Below are positions 35,304 to 44,257 of a stretch of 64,000 bases of DNA, piece by piece. The stretch is from CALBPI01 sp038521865. GTDB lineage: Bacteria > Pseudomonadota > Gammaproteobacteria > Steroidobacterales > Woeseiaceae. The notes under the pieces were generated by a model. The model had not been told where the DNA came from. It saw nothing but the letters and a program-made list of their open reading frames with translations, and made no database searches. Location of the stretch: the NCBI GenBank assembly GCA_038521865.1, contig JBCBKO010000006.1, forward strand, positions 62,001 through 126,000. Reading direction: 5' to 3'. A program made the translations under genes and the position numbers. Position 1 is the stretch's first letter, and every line of letters starts with the position of its first letter.

Positions 35304-36310
35304 GCAGTGGAGTCCAGACCTGCGTTATTTTTCTCCAGGACGCGTTCGGCTCTGTAGCTAGAGCGCACGAGCGGCCCGGAGACCACCTCCAGGAAACCGC
35401 GTTCCAAACCCGCCTCACGGTAGGCACGGAACTGCTCGGGGGTAACGTAACGATCGATCGGCAAGTGATTCACCGTCGGTCGCAGGTACTGCCCAAAAGT
35501 CACGATGTCGCAGTTAATTTTTGCAAGGTCGTCGAGTGCCTTGTGGATCTCTTCGTCAGTCTCACCAAGACCCAGCATTAAGCTCGTCTTGGTAAGTACG
35601 TCCGGTCGGTACTGTTTCGCGAACTCGAGCACGTCCAACGTCTGACGATAGCTCGCGCGCGGATCACGTACCGGGTGTGTCAGCCGCTCCACGGTCTCGA
35701 CGTTTTGTGCGAACACCTCCAGCCCCGAATCCAGAAGCAATGCAACGTGGTCGGTGTTGCCCTGAAAGTCGGGCGTTAGCGCCTCTACACCGGTCTCGGG
35801 TGTTCTCGCCTTGATCGCACGCACGCAAGCTGCGTAGTGCCCCGCCCCACCGTCCTCTAGATCATCACGATCCACAGAAGTTAGCACAACGTATTTCAGC
35901 CCCATGGCTTCGACTGCGCGTGCGGTGTTCTCGGGCTCCTCATCGTCGAGCCAGCCTTTCGGGTTGCCGGTATCTACCGCACAGAATTGGCACGCCCGAG
36001 TGCAAACACTGCCCATGACCATGATGGTCGCCGTGCCAGCGTTCCAGCATTCGCCAATGTTCGGGCACATCGACTCCTCGCAGACCGTCGACAGCCTCCC
36101 CTCGCGCACCGTTTCTTTGACCGCGGAGAATTTCTTCCCGGACGGCATTTTGGCGCGCAACCATTTTGGCTTGCGCCCGATCTCTGCAGCCTGCCGGTCA
36201 GCACGCTGCTTGACACCGTTCTTGATTGCATTGAAGCCCGCGTCGGTCGTGAATTTCTGACCGCTCGTGACCACGGGAATACCGCGCAGGGTGTTGGGTC
36301 GCTCGGACAT
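35300..36310 (-). CDS. lipA: LipA, lipoyl synthase
   Basis: Radical-SAM enzyme of 336 residues that inserts two sulfurs into octanoyl chains to make lipoate. The auxiliary cluster cysteines are Cys77, Cys82 and Cys88 (CEESMCPNIGEC) and the radical-SAM cluster is CTRACQFC (Cys103, Cys107, Cys110). The C-terminal RSSYRAE motif, whose serine ligates the auxiliary cluster, is present. AGAGG precedes the ATG. It heads the long overlapping minus-strand run; lipB is not in the window. Confidence 0.97.
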   Translation of the reverse strand: MSERPNTLRGIPVVTSGQKFTTDAGFNAIKNGVKQRADRQAAEIGRKPKWLRAKMPSGKKFSAVKETVREGRLSTVCEESMCPNIGECWNAGTATIMVMGSVCTRACQFCAVDTGNPKGWLDDEEPENTARAVEAMGLKYVVLTSVDRDDLEDGGAGHYAACVRAIKARTPETGVEALTPDFQGNTDHVALLLDSGLEVFAQNVETVERLTHPVRDPRASYRQTLDVLEFAKQYRPDVLTKTSLMLGLGETDEEIHKALDDLAKINCDIVTFGQYLRPTVNHLPIDRYVTPEQFRAYREAGLERGFLEVVSGPLVRSSYRAERVLEKNNAGLDSTA

Positions 36311-36418
36311 CTCTACCTCTAGTCTGCAAGCGAATACGCAATCCGCTATTGTGTCACGCCGAGGCTGGGTCTACATAGCCCAACAGGGTCTCGACAACGA
36401 CTTGAATATGGGGTCCGT

Positions 36419-37258
36419 ATGACCAGAATACAGGGGCACGCGCGCAAGATGCGGGTGGAGCATAACGATCCGGTGAACTACACCCTGCACCTGGATGACG
36501 CGGCGCTGGGTATGACCGATCTGATCGGCCGGACTCTGACTGTAAGTTTCAGCGGTGCCATTCACTGCATCAACTGCGGACGCAAGACCCGCAAGAGCTA
36601 CAGCCAGGGGTATTGCTTTCCCTGTAGTCAGAGACTCGCGCAATGCGACATGTGCATTGTCCGACCGCATACCTGCCATTTCGACAAGGGCACCTGTCGT
36701 GAGCCCGATTGGGCACTGGAGCATTGTTTCCAGGATCACTATGTCTACTTGGCCAACTCTTCCGGATTGAAAGTCGGAATCACCCGACAGGACCAGTTGC
36801 CAACGCGCTGGATTGATCAGGGCGCGACCCAGGCTTTGCCATTGTTCAAGACCCGGTCACGCTACATTGCCGGCAAGCTTGAAAAAGCGATTGGAGAACA
36901 CGTTTCCGATCGCACAGACTGGCGCCGCATGCTTAAAGGAAATGCCGAACCTGTTGACCTCGCGGCGTCGGGCGCGGCTTTGACCGAGGCCGCGGCCGCG
37001 GGCATTGGGGCGATCCGCGAGGAATTCGCAGGCGCTACCGATGGCCGACCGTTCGAGGCAGTCACGGATGTCGATACTCTGGATATCCGCTATCCCGTTC
37101 GGGAGTGGCCAGAAAAGATCAAGGCATTGAATCTCGACAAGCAACCCGAAGTCAGCGGCGAGCTACGTGGCATCAAGGGTCAATACCTGATGCTGTCCGA
37201 AGGGGTGCTAAACGTCCGCAAATACACGGGCTATGAGCTGAAGGTAACGGCCGGATAA
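36419..37258 (+). CDS. DUF2797 zinc-ribbon protein
   Basis: Protein of 279 residues of the DUF2797 family, function unknown. Paired cysteines form likely zinc sites: Cys50/Cys53, Cys66/Cys69, Cys76/Cys79 and Cys86/Cys93. They precede VYLANSSGLKVGITR and RWIDQGA, a segment reminiscent of a GIY-YIG-like strand pair, though I would not claim nuclease activity. It is monocistronic, divergent from lipA, and ends at the hairpin at 37264. Confidence 0.85.
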   Translation: MTRIQGHARKMRVEHNDPVNYTLHLDDAALGMTDLIGRTLTVSFSGAIHCINCGRKTRKSYSQGYCFPCSQRLAQCDMCIVRPHTCHFDKGTCREPDWALEHCFQDHYVYLANSSGLKVGITRQDQLPTRWIDQGATQALPLFKTRSRYIAGKLEKAIGEHVSDRTDWRRMLKGNAEPVDLAASGAALTEAAAAGIGAIREEFAGATDGRPFEAVTDVDTLDIRYPVREWPEKIKALNLDKQPEVSGELRGIKGQYLMLSEGVLNVRKYTGYELKVTAG

Positions 37259-37284
37259 AAAAAGGCCCGACAAATAGTCGGGCC
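37257..37284 (-). terminator. Rho-independent terminator for the 65-aa gene
   Basis: An 8-bp stem, GGCCCGAC/GTCGGGCC (37264-37271 and 37277-37284), with loop AAATA, is flanked on the plus-strand left by seven A residues. Read on the minus strand this is a stem followed by seven T residues, a canonical terminator for the leftward small gene. On the plus strand no T run follows, so it would terminate the DUF2797 gene poorly. Confidence 0.85.
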
Positions 37285-37322
37285 AATCAGGGGGAAAACA
37301 CTTAAATAAGTGTCAGAGGGGT

Positions 37323-37520
37323 TCAGTGGAGTCGTGACCAGGTCACAAGCTGTACGCTGTCAGCATCAATATGGAAGTTGTCAGCGAGAACTCGCTCCAG
37401 CAATGCCGGGCTCACGTTCTCGATCTGACCGTCGCGCAGCTCAACGATGCCACTGAATAAGCTTTCGCTCGGCAGCTCAGTGTCGTCGACAGAAAATTGC
37501 GCGTAGAACTTCATCTCCAT
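37323..37520 (-). CDS. Small acidic protein (65 aa), unknown
   Basis: A 65-codon gene with its own downstream terminator. The protein is acidic, soluble and patterned like a small alpha/beta domain (KFYAQFSVDD, ESLFSGIVELRDGQI, SPALLERVLADNF, VQLVTWSRLH). There is no signal peptide or membrane segment. The ATG at 37520 lacks a clear Shine-Dalgarno; the ATG two codons on is an alternative. I recognise no family. The terminator directly behind it is the best evidence that it is expressed. Confidence 0.65.
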   Translation of the reverse strand: MEMKFYAQFSVDDTELPSESLFSGIVELRDGQIENVSPALLERVLADNFHIDADSVQLVTWSRLH

Positions 37521-37657
37521 GGTTCGACTTTAGCGCTGGTCCACAGATCCCGCTGTGATCCACCGCACAATTTGACATAGCCCAGCAAAACTCCCGTCGC
37601 TTGCTCTGAAATCTCTTCCGAACCACAATATCTGGATTCCACATTGAGAAACTATTA

Positions 37658-39109
37658 ATGAATTCAAGGTTTTTGGTCTCTATCCTCACGACGATTTTGG
37701 TCCTCGTGAGCATCTCCGCCAGCGCACAGACACTGCGCGATAGTCTGTTTGCCGAAACAGACGCCGCATTGGAGGCAGCTCGTGCAGTAGATGCCGCCAC
37801 ATTGGCGCCGCGCAGCTTCGAACGCGGAATGAAAGCCTACGAATCCGCCCAGGAAGCGTTGGAGCGCGGCCGAAACGTGGAGACGGTGCGCAAGCGCCTA
37901 ACTGAAGCGCGCGAACGATTCGAAGAATCGACCGAGACCGCCCGAACCTCGCAACTGACCCTGCAGGTAGCGCTGGAGACACGCGAAGACGCCCGGAAAG
38001 CGGATGCCCCAACACTGTCTGGTCCGATTTGGGAGGACGCTGAGAAGAAACTCGCGGATGCAATCCGGGTTCTGGAGCGCGGCGATCTTCGCAATGGCCG
38101 GCGCAATGCCGCCGAATCGGAGAGCCTTTATCGCGACGCAGAACTCGGCGCCATCAAGACGCGTTACCTGTCCGAGACCCGGCGGCTGCTGTCGGAAGCC
38201 GAGCGCGCCAAGGTTGGCCGTTTCGCTCCGTTGACACTGGAACGCTCGCGCGAGCTTCTAGCGGAGGCGGAAAAAGCATTGAACGAGAATCGTTACGACA
38301 CGGATCGTCCTCGCAGCCTCGCGCAGCAGGCCAATTATGAGGCGCAGCATGCGATCTATCTTGCAGAGGTCGCACGTAAGGTTCGCGACGACGACCTGTC
38401 CGTAGAGCAGCTGGTGCTCGAATGGGAACAGGAGCTTGCACGGGTGGCCGCGGCAGCCGATGTTGTGCCAGCAATGGCCAATGGTGGTGGTGAATTGTCC
38501 GAGCAACTCGCCAACATCGTGACCGACCTTCGTAGCGACAAGCAGTCACTCGAGCAAGACCTTGCTACCAGCGAATTGCGCGTGGCGGAAATGGACGAAG
38601 AAATCCGTTTGCTGGATGAGAAGCTCGGCGGTGCAACCGCCGAGCGGGCTGCTCTGATGCAACGTATTCAGCGCCAGACGCGAATAAAGGAGCAATTTGA
38701 AACGGTTGAGGGCATGTTCGATCGCACCCAGGCCGTCGTGTTCCGAGAAGGCGATAATGTGACGATGAGATTGGTCGGACTAAGCTTCGCGAGCGGTAGC
38801 TCGACGATCGAGCCGAGCGCCTACCCGTTACTGGAAAAGGTGGAGTCGGCGATCGATGTATTCCCTCGTTCCTCCATTGTCATCGAGGGCCACACAGACA
38901 GCTATGGCAGCGACAGCAATAACGTGACGCTGTCTCAGCAACGCGCGGACTCGGTCATGCAGTACATGCTGAATGCCATGCAAATCCCCTCGTCGCGAGT
39001 TCGCGCTACAGGCTTTGGTGAATCTCGTCCGATTGCCAACAACGAAACGTCCGAGGGTCGCGCGCGAAATCGCAGAATCGACGTCGTAATACGCCCGCAA
39101 CTCGATTGA
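37658..39109 (+). CDS. OmpA-family protein with helical DUF4398-like region
   Basis: Secreted protein of 483 residues. A signal peptide (about 1-23, ending ISASAQ) leads into a long alpha-helical, Ala/Glu/Arg-rich region (about 30-370) with DUF4398-like repeats such as SFERGMKAYESAQEALERG and SLYRDAELGA. The C-terminal OmpA domain binds peptidoglycan: FASGSSTIEP, EGHTDSYGSD, LSQQRADSV and EGRARNRRIDVVI. It probably links the wall to the outer membrane or acts as a periplasmic spacer. No stop overlap with neighbours. Confidence 0.88.
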   Translation: MNSRFLVSILTTILVLVSISASAQTLRDSLFAETDAALEAARAVDAATLAPRSFERGMKAYESAQEALERGRNVETVRKRLTEARERFEESTETARTSQLTLQVALETREDARKADAPTLSGPIWEDAEKKLADAIRVLERGDLRNGRRNAAESESLYRDAELGAIKTRYLSETRRLLSEAERAKVGRFAPLTLERSRELLAEAEKALNENRYDTDRPRSLAQQANYEAQHAIYLAEVARKVRDDDLSVEQLVLEWEQELARVAAAADVVPAMANGGGELSEQLANIVTDLRSDKQSLEQDLATSELRVAEMDEEIRLLDEKLGGATAERAALMQRIQRQTRIKEQFETVEGMFDRTQAVVFREGDNVTMRLVGLSFASGSSTIEPSAYPLLEKVESAIDVFPRSSIVIEGHTDSYGSDSNNVTLSQQRADSVMQYMLNAMQIPSSRVRATGFGESRPIANNETSEGRARNRRIDVVIRPQLD

Positions 39110-39117
39110 TCAGCGTA

Positions 39118-40020
39118 CTAACGGGTGGCGAGTGAGCGCCACCAATCGGCGATAAGGCGGCCCGTTGTCACGTTCGCCAGATAGCCGTACTCACTGTGCA
39201 CATGCAGGCGGCCATTTTCACGGTAGTGGTTATACACGTCGATGTCATCGATCTGTTCCACAAGCTTAAGATTACGCATCGCGCCGTAGTCGTTCGCCAT
39301 GTGGCGATCCAGGGCCGTCAGTTCGCCGACCGCCACAATGTTGGTCCATCTGCGTATGTTGTGGGGATAGGCATCGGGACCGGTGGACTTGCGTCCTTTG
39401 AGCCCCTTCTGGATTACGCGATTGCCCAAGGGGCTGCCGAGCGTCACGAAACGGTCGATCATCACCGAGTCGTCCTGCAACTCGTGGGTCAACGTCCACA
39501 GAGTATCCCATGCGATCACCGAACCCAGACTGTGGCCGACCAACATGACCGGACGATCAGAACACAGCCGAAGCCTGTCTAGCAGATCGGCGCGAACCTG
39601 ATCCCCTATGCCGTCTCGGTTGGTCACATAACGCGCCACGTCTTTGAGCGTCACGCGAAGGTCTTCGTTCGCCAGAGAATCGACGACGAACGGTACCGCG
39701 TCGCCAACCAGGTAAAGGCCTCGCAGTAGACGGTTGCGCCAGGATCGTGCTGCCTTTAGGTCTTCAGCTGAAGGAGCGTCCTGTTCCATCAGCGCATCGA
39801 TACCGGGCAGATCTGTCGCAATGTCGCGGTAGGTGCCATAGAACGCCCACGTCCAGCTGGCACGTTCCATCACCTCCGGCTGCTCGGACAGCATCTTTGC
39901 GACTTCCGGATCTGCACGTTGCACCCCTGCCAGCAGGCATCGCCAAAGCTGGCTTCGATGAATTTCGGCGGGAGGTTTAGGTTTCATGCCCGGCACGAAG
40001 ATGATTCTGGGTGTCGTCAA
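39118..40020 (-). CDS. Alpha/beta-hydrolase (lipase-like), TTG start
   Basis: Protein of 300 residues with an oxyanion-type start (RIIFVPGMKPKPP), a nucleophile elbow VGHSLGS (Ser164) and a late His (LHVHSEYGYL). The acid residue is not clear. The best start is TTG at 40018-40020, overlapping the HAD stop as TTGA and carrying GGAG at 8-base spacing; longer frames lie inside the HAD gene. There is no signal peptide, so it is probably cytosolic. Substrate unknown. Confidence 0.75.
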   Translation of the reverse strand: MTTPRIIFVPGMKPKPPAEIHRSQLWRCLLAGVQRADPEVAKMLSEQPEVMERASWTWAFYGTYRDIATDLPGIDALMEQDAPSAEDLKAARSWRNRLLRGLYLVGDAVPFVVDSLANEDLRVTLKDVARYVTNRDGIGDQVRADLLDRLRLCSDRPVMLVGHSLGSVIAWDTLWTLTHELQDDSVMIDRFVTLGSPLGNRVIQKGLKGRKSTGPDAYPHNIRRWTNIVAVGELTALDRHMANDYGAMRNLKLVEQIDDIDVYNHYRENGRLHVHSEYGYLANVTTGRLIADWWRSLATR

Positions 40021-40715
40021 GTGCCGATCTCCGCAATCGTGCGGCGGGTCAGCTCCGCCAGTGACCGAATTTCGAAGTCGGGGAGCGGCAAATTTTCGGG
40101 CCACCGCATGCCGTGGCGATTTAACCAGACTGTGTGCTGGCCCGCCTGGCGAGCGCCTTCGACATCGAGCTCCGGCGAGTCGCCGATGTGCAGGACCTCA
40201 TCGGGTGCCACTGTCGCAAGCTTTGCTGCCGCGTCGAACATACGGCTATCAGGTTTGGCCGCGCCCACATCGCGGGCGGACACCCTGGCGCTAAACCAGC
40301 TGCCGATCCCCGTTCGGTCCAGCGACGCATTGCCGTTCGTCACAGCGACCAGTGAATAGTCACGTGCGAGTCGGGCCAGCGCAGGCAGTGCGTCGGGGAA
40401 AAAGCACACACGATTGCGCGCAGACTCAAAGGCGGCGAAAGCATCCGTCGCAAAACCTGCCGCGTCCTGAATACCGGATTGTGCGGCGATCCGCCGCAGG
40501 CATTCCAACCTAAGGAATGTCAGGTCAAAATGGCGATCGGGGTATGCGTCCCATACGTTGCGGCGAATCTCCTGCAGCTTTGCTTTGTCCCAGATGCCAA
40601 CGCTCTGCGGAAAGTGTTCGCGAATCCATGCCCACTGCACGCGCTCGGCGCCAAGGATGACGGGCTTCACCGCCCACAGCGTGTCATCCAGATCAAATGA
40701 AAGCACACGAATCAC
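40017..40715 (-). CDS. HAD-family phosphatase, YigB-like
   Basis: HAD hydrolase of 232 residues. Motif I is FDLDDTLW (Asp8, Asp10), motif II VTNGNAS, motif III AAKPDSRMF, motif IV GDSPELDVEGA. It resembles YigB, which dephosphorylates 5-amino-6-ribitylamino-uracil phosphate in riboflavin synthesis, but the family is promiscuous and no riboflavin genes are near. Start is GTG, overlapping the EamA stop (GTGA). Confidence 0.85.
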   Translation of the reverse strand: MIRVLSFDLDDTLWAVKPVILGAERVQWAWIREHFPQSVGIWDKAKLQEIRRNVWDAYPDRHFDLTFLRLECLRRIAAQSGIQDAAGFATDAFAAFESARNRVCFFPDALPALARLARDYSLVAVTNGNASLDRTGIGSWFSARVSARDVGAAKPDSRMFDAAAKLATVAPDEVLHIGDSPELDVEGARQAGQHTVWLNRHGMRWPENLPLPDFEIRSLAELTRRTIAEIGT

Positions 40716-41596
40716 CGAACCATCGTCTCCGGCACCCCACCCGCTTGTGGCGTGTTCCTCAAGGTGATGACCAGCGCGCCAGCAAGTGTGATGACACCAC
40801 CGATAATCATCCTCAAAGTCAGTACATCGCCGAGCAGCGTCACACCGAAGACAACGCCGAACACCGTGGCAAGCAGCAATAGTGGCGAGACCAGCGAGAG
40901 TTCATAACGTTGTAGCAGCATGTAAGTACCGCCGTGCCCGATCAGGCCTGCGCCAACGCCCGAGAAAACGAGACACGCTGCACCAAGTGGCGAGATACCG
41001 GACACCTCCGCCAGCGCATCGCGCTCCGCAATGGCAGCGACAATCAATAGTGACGGACAACTGACGACGGCGAGCCATCCCTGCAGCTGAAACGCGTTGA
41101 CGCGTATCCGGGCCTTCATGAGCGTCATGCCGGCAGCCCCGGCCGCGGCGGCCATCGCAACGATAACCACTGCGGTAAGGTAATTGAACACTCGGGGATC
41201 GAAACCCATGACCATCACACCGAGAAACGCGAGCGCAATACCGAGCCAGCGACGCCAGCGGATCGTCTCGCCCAGAAACCAGACCGAAAACAGCGTAGCG
41301 AATGGGACGCCGAGCTGAATTACAATCGCCACAGTCGACACGTCGCCGGCTAACGCAAGGCCCGTGTTGAGCAGTGCAAAGTGCACAGTACCCATCAGGA
41401 ACCCAATGGCAAATATCGTGCGCATCTGCCCCTTTTGCCAACGCAATAGCGGCGCCATGACGGCGAGTACAACCGCAAATCTGAGCGCGGAAACCGTGAG
41501 TGGTGGCAGTTCCAGCAGTACGTATTTGCTGGCGACGAGGTTCAATCCGAAGACCAGATTGACGACCAGCATCAGCAGCCAGTGAATGGGGCGCAT
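40712..41596 (-). CDS. EamA-family (DMT) transporter
   Basis: Membrane protein of 294 residues with about ten transmembrane helices in two EamA repeats. Features are LVFGLNLVASKYVL in TM1, FRLRFA-like TVSALRFAVVLAVMAP, and GEtIRWRRWLGIALAFLGVMVMG at the end of the first repeat. Such carriers usually export amino acids, nucleosides or other metabolites; the substrate is not readable. It is the first gene of a three-gene unit with the HAD and lipase-like genes, separated from the upstream bat operon by a terminator. Confidence 0.87.
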   Translation of the reverse strand: MRPIHWLLMLVVNLVFGLNLVASKYVLLELPPLTVSALRFAVVLAVMAPLLRWQKGQMRTIFAIGFLMGTVHFALLNTGLALAGDVSTVAIVIQLGVPFATLFSVWFLGETIRWRRWLGIALAFLGVMVMGFDPRVFNYLTAVVIVAMAAAAGAAGMTLMKARIRVNAFQLQGWLAVVSCPSLLIVAAIAERDALAEVSGISPLGAACLVFSGVGAGLIGHGGTYMLLQRYELSLVSPLLLLATVFGVVFGVTLLGDVLTLRMIIGGVITLAGALVITLRNTPQAGGVPETMVR

Positions 41597-41611
41597 ATTG
41601 CCTCGGGCACG

Positions 41612-41636
41612 AAAAACGGGCGGGCAACAGCGCCCG
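41612..41636 (-). terminator. Rho-independent terminator ending the bat operon
   Basis: On the minus strand, three bases after the stop of the AraC-MGMT gene, a stem CGGGCG/CGCCCG (plus-strand 41617-41622 and 41631-41636, 8-base loop) is followed by five T residues (41612-41616). It lies just ahead of the EamA start at 41596 and separates the two units. Confidence 0.75.
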
Positions 41637-41639
41637 GCG

Positions 41640-42545
41640 TCAGGAGGTTAACACCGTTTGTAGTTTGGGCGCCTCGAGCCGGCAGGTTTCGCGGACGAGC
41701 AAGCAACGCTTTCGTGTCAGCCCCCACCGGTAGCCGCCCAACGCGCCGTTTGATCTCAACACTCGGTGACAGGGAATCAGGCACGCGATGCGATTGGCAC
41801 CGACAGCGTTGCCAACGGCTCTCACAGCGCTGGCTGAACCGATCAGCCTTGCGATATCCGCATAGCTGGTCAACTCACCGGGCGCCAGCGCCAGGAGTGC
41901 CTGCCACACCTTGATCTGGAACGGCGTTCCCGCCAACAGAAGCCGCACGCCATCCGGGTCCACCGTGCCATCGACCAAATCGCCGAGATACCCGTCTGGC
42001 AGGCTGGTGTCCCGCAACTCGGCCTTCGGCCACTCACGACGCAGGTCTTGTAACAGGTGCTCTTTCGTCTGATCACAGAATCTGAGTGCGACGATGCCGC
42101 GCTCACTGGTGACGAGCATCGCCTCCCCGAAACGCGTCATCCCGAATCCTACGCGCAACTCAAGCCCTTCGCCCTTGCGCCGGTATTCGCCCGGCGTTAC
42201 GGCGTCAATGCGCACGAACAGATCATGCAGTCGGCCGGGACCGGACAACCCAGCCTCCCAGGCAGCCGCCTCAACCGTGTCATCATTGGCAAGGCGCACC
42301 CGAGCATCGTTCAGCGTCAGCTGCGCGAGAAACCTCTGTGGTGAAATCCCTGCCCACCGACGAAACAGGCGTGAAAAATGTGCTTCGCTCGAATCGGCGA
42401 CACGCGCCATTGAGGCCACCGACGGTTGGCTTTGGCGATGCTCTGCGATCCAATCGATAACGAGACCCATTCGCTCGTAGTCAGATTGTTTGAAGGGCGA
42501 ACTATTCATGGACGCAGTTTGTCGGGCTGCCCGATTCGCCGCCAC
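41640..42545 (-). CDS. AraC-type / O6-methylguanine-DNA methyltransferase fusion (Ada-like)
   Basis: Protein of 301 residues. An AraC helix-turn-helix domain (about 28-125: SVASMARVADSSEAHFSRLFRRWAGISPQRF) is joined to a suicidal alkyltransferase domain (about 130-285) with the acceptor cysteine in IPCHRVLR (Cys259). The Ada N-terminal zinc/Cys methylphosphotriester sensor is missing, so methylation-switched activation as in E. coli Ada is not expected. Start is GTG with AGCAGGA 5 bases upstream; an ATG 12 codons on is possible. It lies 11 bases after batD and ends the bat operon. Confidence 0.88.
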   Translation of the reverse strand: MAANRAARQTASMNSSPFKQSDYERMGLVIDWIAEHRQSQPSVASMARVADSSEAHFSRLFRRWAGISPQRFLAQLTLNDARVRLANDDTVEAAAWEAGLSGPGRLHDLFVRIDAVTPGEYRRKGEGLELRVGFGMTRFGEAMLVTSERGIVALRFCDQTKEHLLQDLRREWPKAELRDTSLPDGYLGDLVDGTVDPDGVRLLLAGTPFQIKVWQALLALAPGELTSYADIARLIGSASAVRAVGNAVGANRIACLIPCHRVLRSNGALGGYRWGLTRKRCLLVRETCRLEAPKLQTVLTS

Positions 42546-42556
42546 CCGAATCCTGC

Positions 42557-44257
42557 TCAGCTCGAGGGGAACAACGCCGGCAAATCATTTCTCTGTTGAC
42601 CGGAATTGTGGGCACCGGGCCTGTCGAGACTGTTTATGACCTTGGCAAGGCGCGCACCATCCCAGCCATCTTCTGACGCACCGTACAAAGCGCGGTCCAG
42701 TTCGAGTACCGCCGTCGACTCTTGCGCGGGCAGAAGCGCTGCAAGCGCCACCAAGCCAGAGGCGGCATGTGGACCAAGGGCTTCGCGTGCCCAATCCAAC
42801 AAGGCGTCCCGAGCTGCGCTCGCATCACCGCGTTGCGCCGCCTGCATTGCCAGCTTGCGTGCCTTGCGGGCCGTTCGGTAAGTCGCATTCTGGTCGGCTT
42901 CAACCCGGGCGCGTTTGCGCTTGCGCCGCTCCTTCATGGGTGCCCGCCACATAATAAAAATCGTCACCAGCCACAATGCCAATAACCCGTAGTTGATCAC
43001 ACGAGCACGAAGTAGGGCTGCTCGAAGTGCACGGTCCTCGGCGATCACCGGCGGCGCCGTTGGCTCGGGATCGAGCGCTGCTTCCGGCTCGGGTTCGACA
43101 ACGACAGGCTCCGGCTGACTAACGACTTGTCCAGCAGCGCGCAAGCTACCCAGCTCTGCGCTCGCGACTCGCCACTCTCCTGTATCAACATCAAACCAGG
43201 GAAGCGTGATTGTCGGCAGATCATAAACGCCTCCGCGACCTGCGATGACAGCAAAGCTCTGCTGACGTCTGGCGATGACGCCGTCCGGGAGCTCGCGGGA
43301 AGCGAAGTCCGGCTGATCGGGATACACACGCAATGCCGGATCCACGTCGAGCTCCAGCTCCGGCAACTGATTGGCCTGCAAACCGCGCACCACCGTATCC
43401 ACCACAATATTCGCCGGTACCCCTTCATCGAGAATGCCATCTCTCGGCTCCATCGACGCACTAAGCTGCAACTCGGACGCCGGCAACCAGAGCGCATCCG
43501 CAAACTGCGCTGGTGGTGGCACAGCGGGTGCGACGCTCAGTTGCAATGCTTCCGACCGAAACTCCTGGGGCGCAGAGATTCGACCGCGGCTGTAAAGGCT
43601 GCCGCGGAACACCGCTGGCTGAATTTCGTACTCACCGCTCTCCTGCGGAAACAGTGCGTAGGTACGTTCCACCACATCGAACTGACGCCCGTCGATTGTG
43701 GCTTCGTAACGCCGGTCCTCGCCCAGCCGGGTTGCGATAACCTCGCCGCCCTCAACTCGCAGGGGTTCGAGTTGATTCTGTCGGATCGCAACACCCTGAT
43801 AAATCTTCAGGGTGTAAATCACTTGCGCCTGCACCCACGACTGGTTTCTGTCGATACTCGCTTCTAGAAAGATGTCCGGATCACCCGCGGGAGCGACAAC
43901 AGGCTCAGTCACACGAACCTGCACCGGTTGGCTCGATACACCGCCCACCGACAACGAAGGAATCTCAAAATCGCCGAGCGCCTTGGGGAGCAGACTGTAG
44001 GTCCAGCGACGGCTGGTTTCTCGCTGACCGTTTACGATCGACATGCTGCTCGACTGACTACGCCCGAGGATGTCGAAGTTGTCCGAGAGGCCGTCGATAT
44101 CGGGCTCACCCTGCTCGTTTCTGTCTGCGATCAACACGAGTGTGAACGACTCATTGAGCTGCACTTCGTCACGGCTTATCAGCGCGTACACGTCTGCGCG
44201 CAGCTCTCCGATGAATGTTGTCACCAGCAGCAGGAATAGGAAGGCACGCACTACCAT
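42557..44257 (-). CDS. batD: BatD, oxygen-tolerance family protein
   Basis: BatD-type membrane protein of 566 residues: signal peptide (about 1-20, ending ELRADVYA), a large periplasmic beta-rich part (DEVQLNESFTLVL, PVQVRVTEP, QVIYTLKIYQG, EYEIQPAVF), one transmembrane helix around 433-455 (INYGLLALWLVTIFIMW), and a basic cytoplasmic tail with a helical domain. The family is tied to MoxR-AAA+/VWA operons implicated in envelope stress. The start overlaps the end of batB/C by 7 bases. Confidence 0.88.
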   Translation of the reverse strand: MVVRAFLFLLLVTTFIGELRADVYALISRDEVQLNESFTLVLIADRNEQGEPDIDGLSDNFDILGRSQSSSMSIVNGQRETSRRWTYSLLPKALGDFEIPSLSVGGVSSQPVQVRVTEPVVAPAGDPDIFLEASIDRNQSWVQAQVIYTLKIYQGVAIRQNQLEPLRVEGGEVIATRLGEDRRYEATIDGRQFDVVERTYALFPQESGEYEIQPAVFRGSLYSRGRISAPQEFRSEALQLSVAPAVPPPAQFADALWLPASELQLSASMEPRDGILDEGVPANIVVDTVVRGLQANQLPELELDVDPALRVYPDQPDFASRELPDGVIARRQQSFAVIAGRGGVYDLPTITLPWFDVDTGEWRVASAELGSLRAAGQVVSQPEPVVVEPEPEAALDPEPTAPPVIAEDRALRAALLRARVINYGLLALWLVTIFIMWRAPMKERRKRKRARVEADQNATYRTARKARKLAMQAAQRGDASAARDALLDWAREALGPHAASGLVALAALLPAQESTAVLELDRALYGASEDGWDGARLAKVINSLDRPGAHNSGQQRNDLPALFPSS

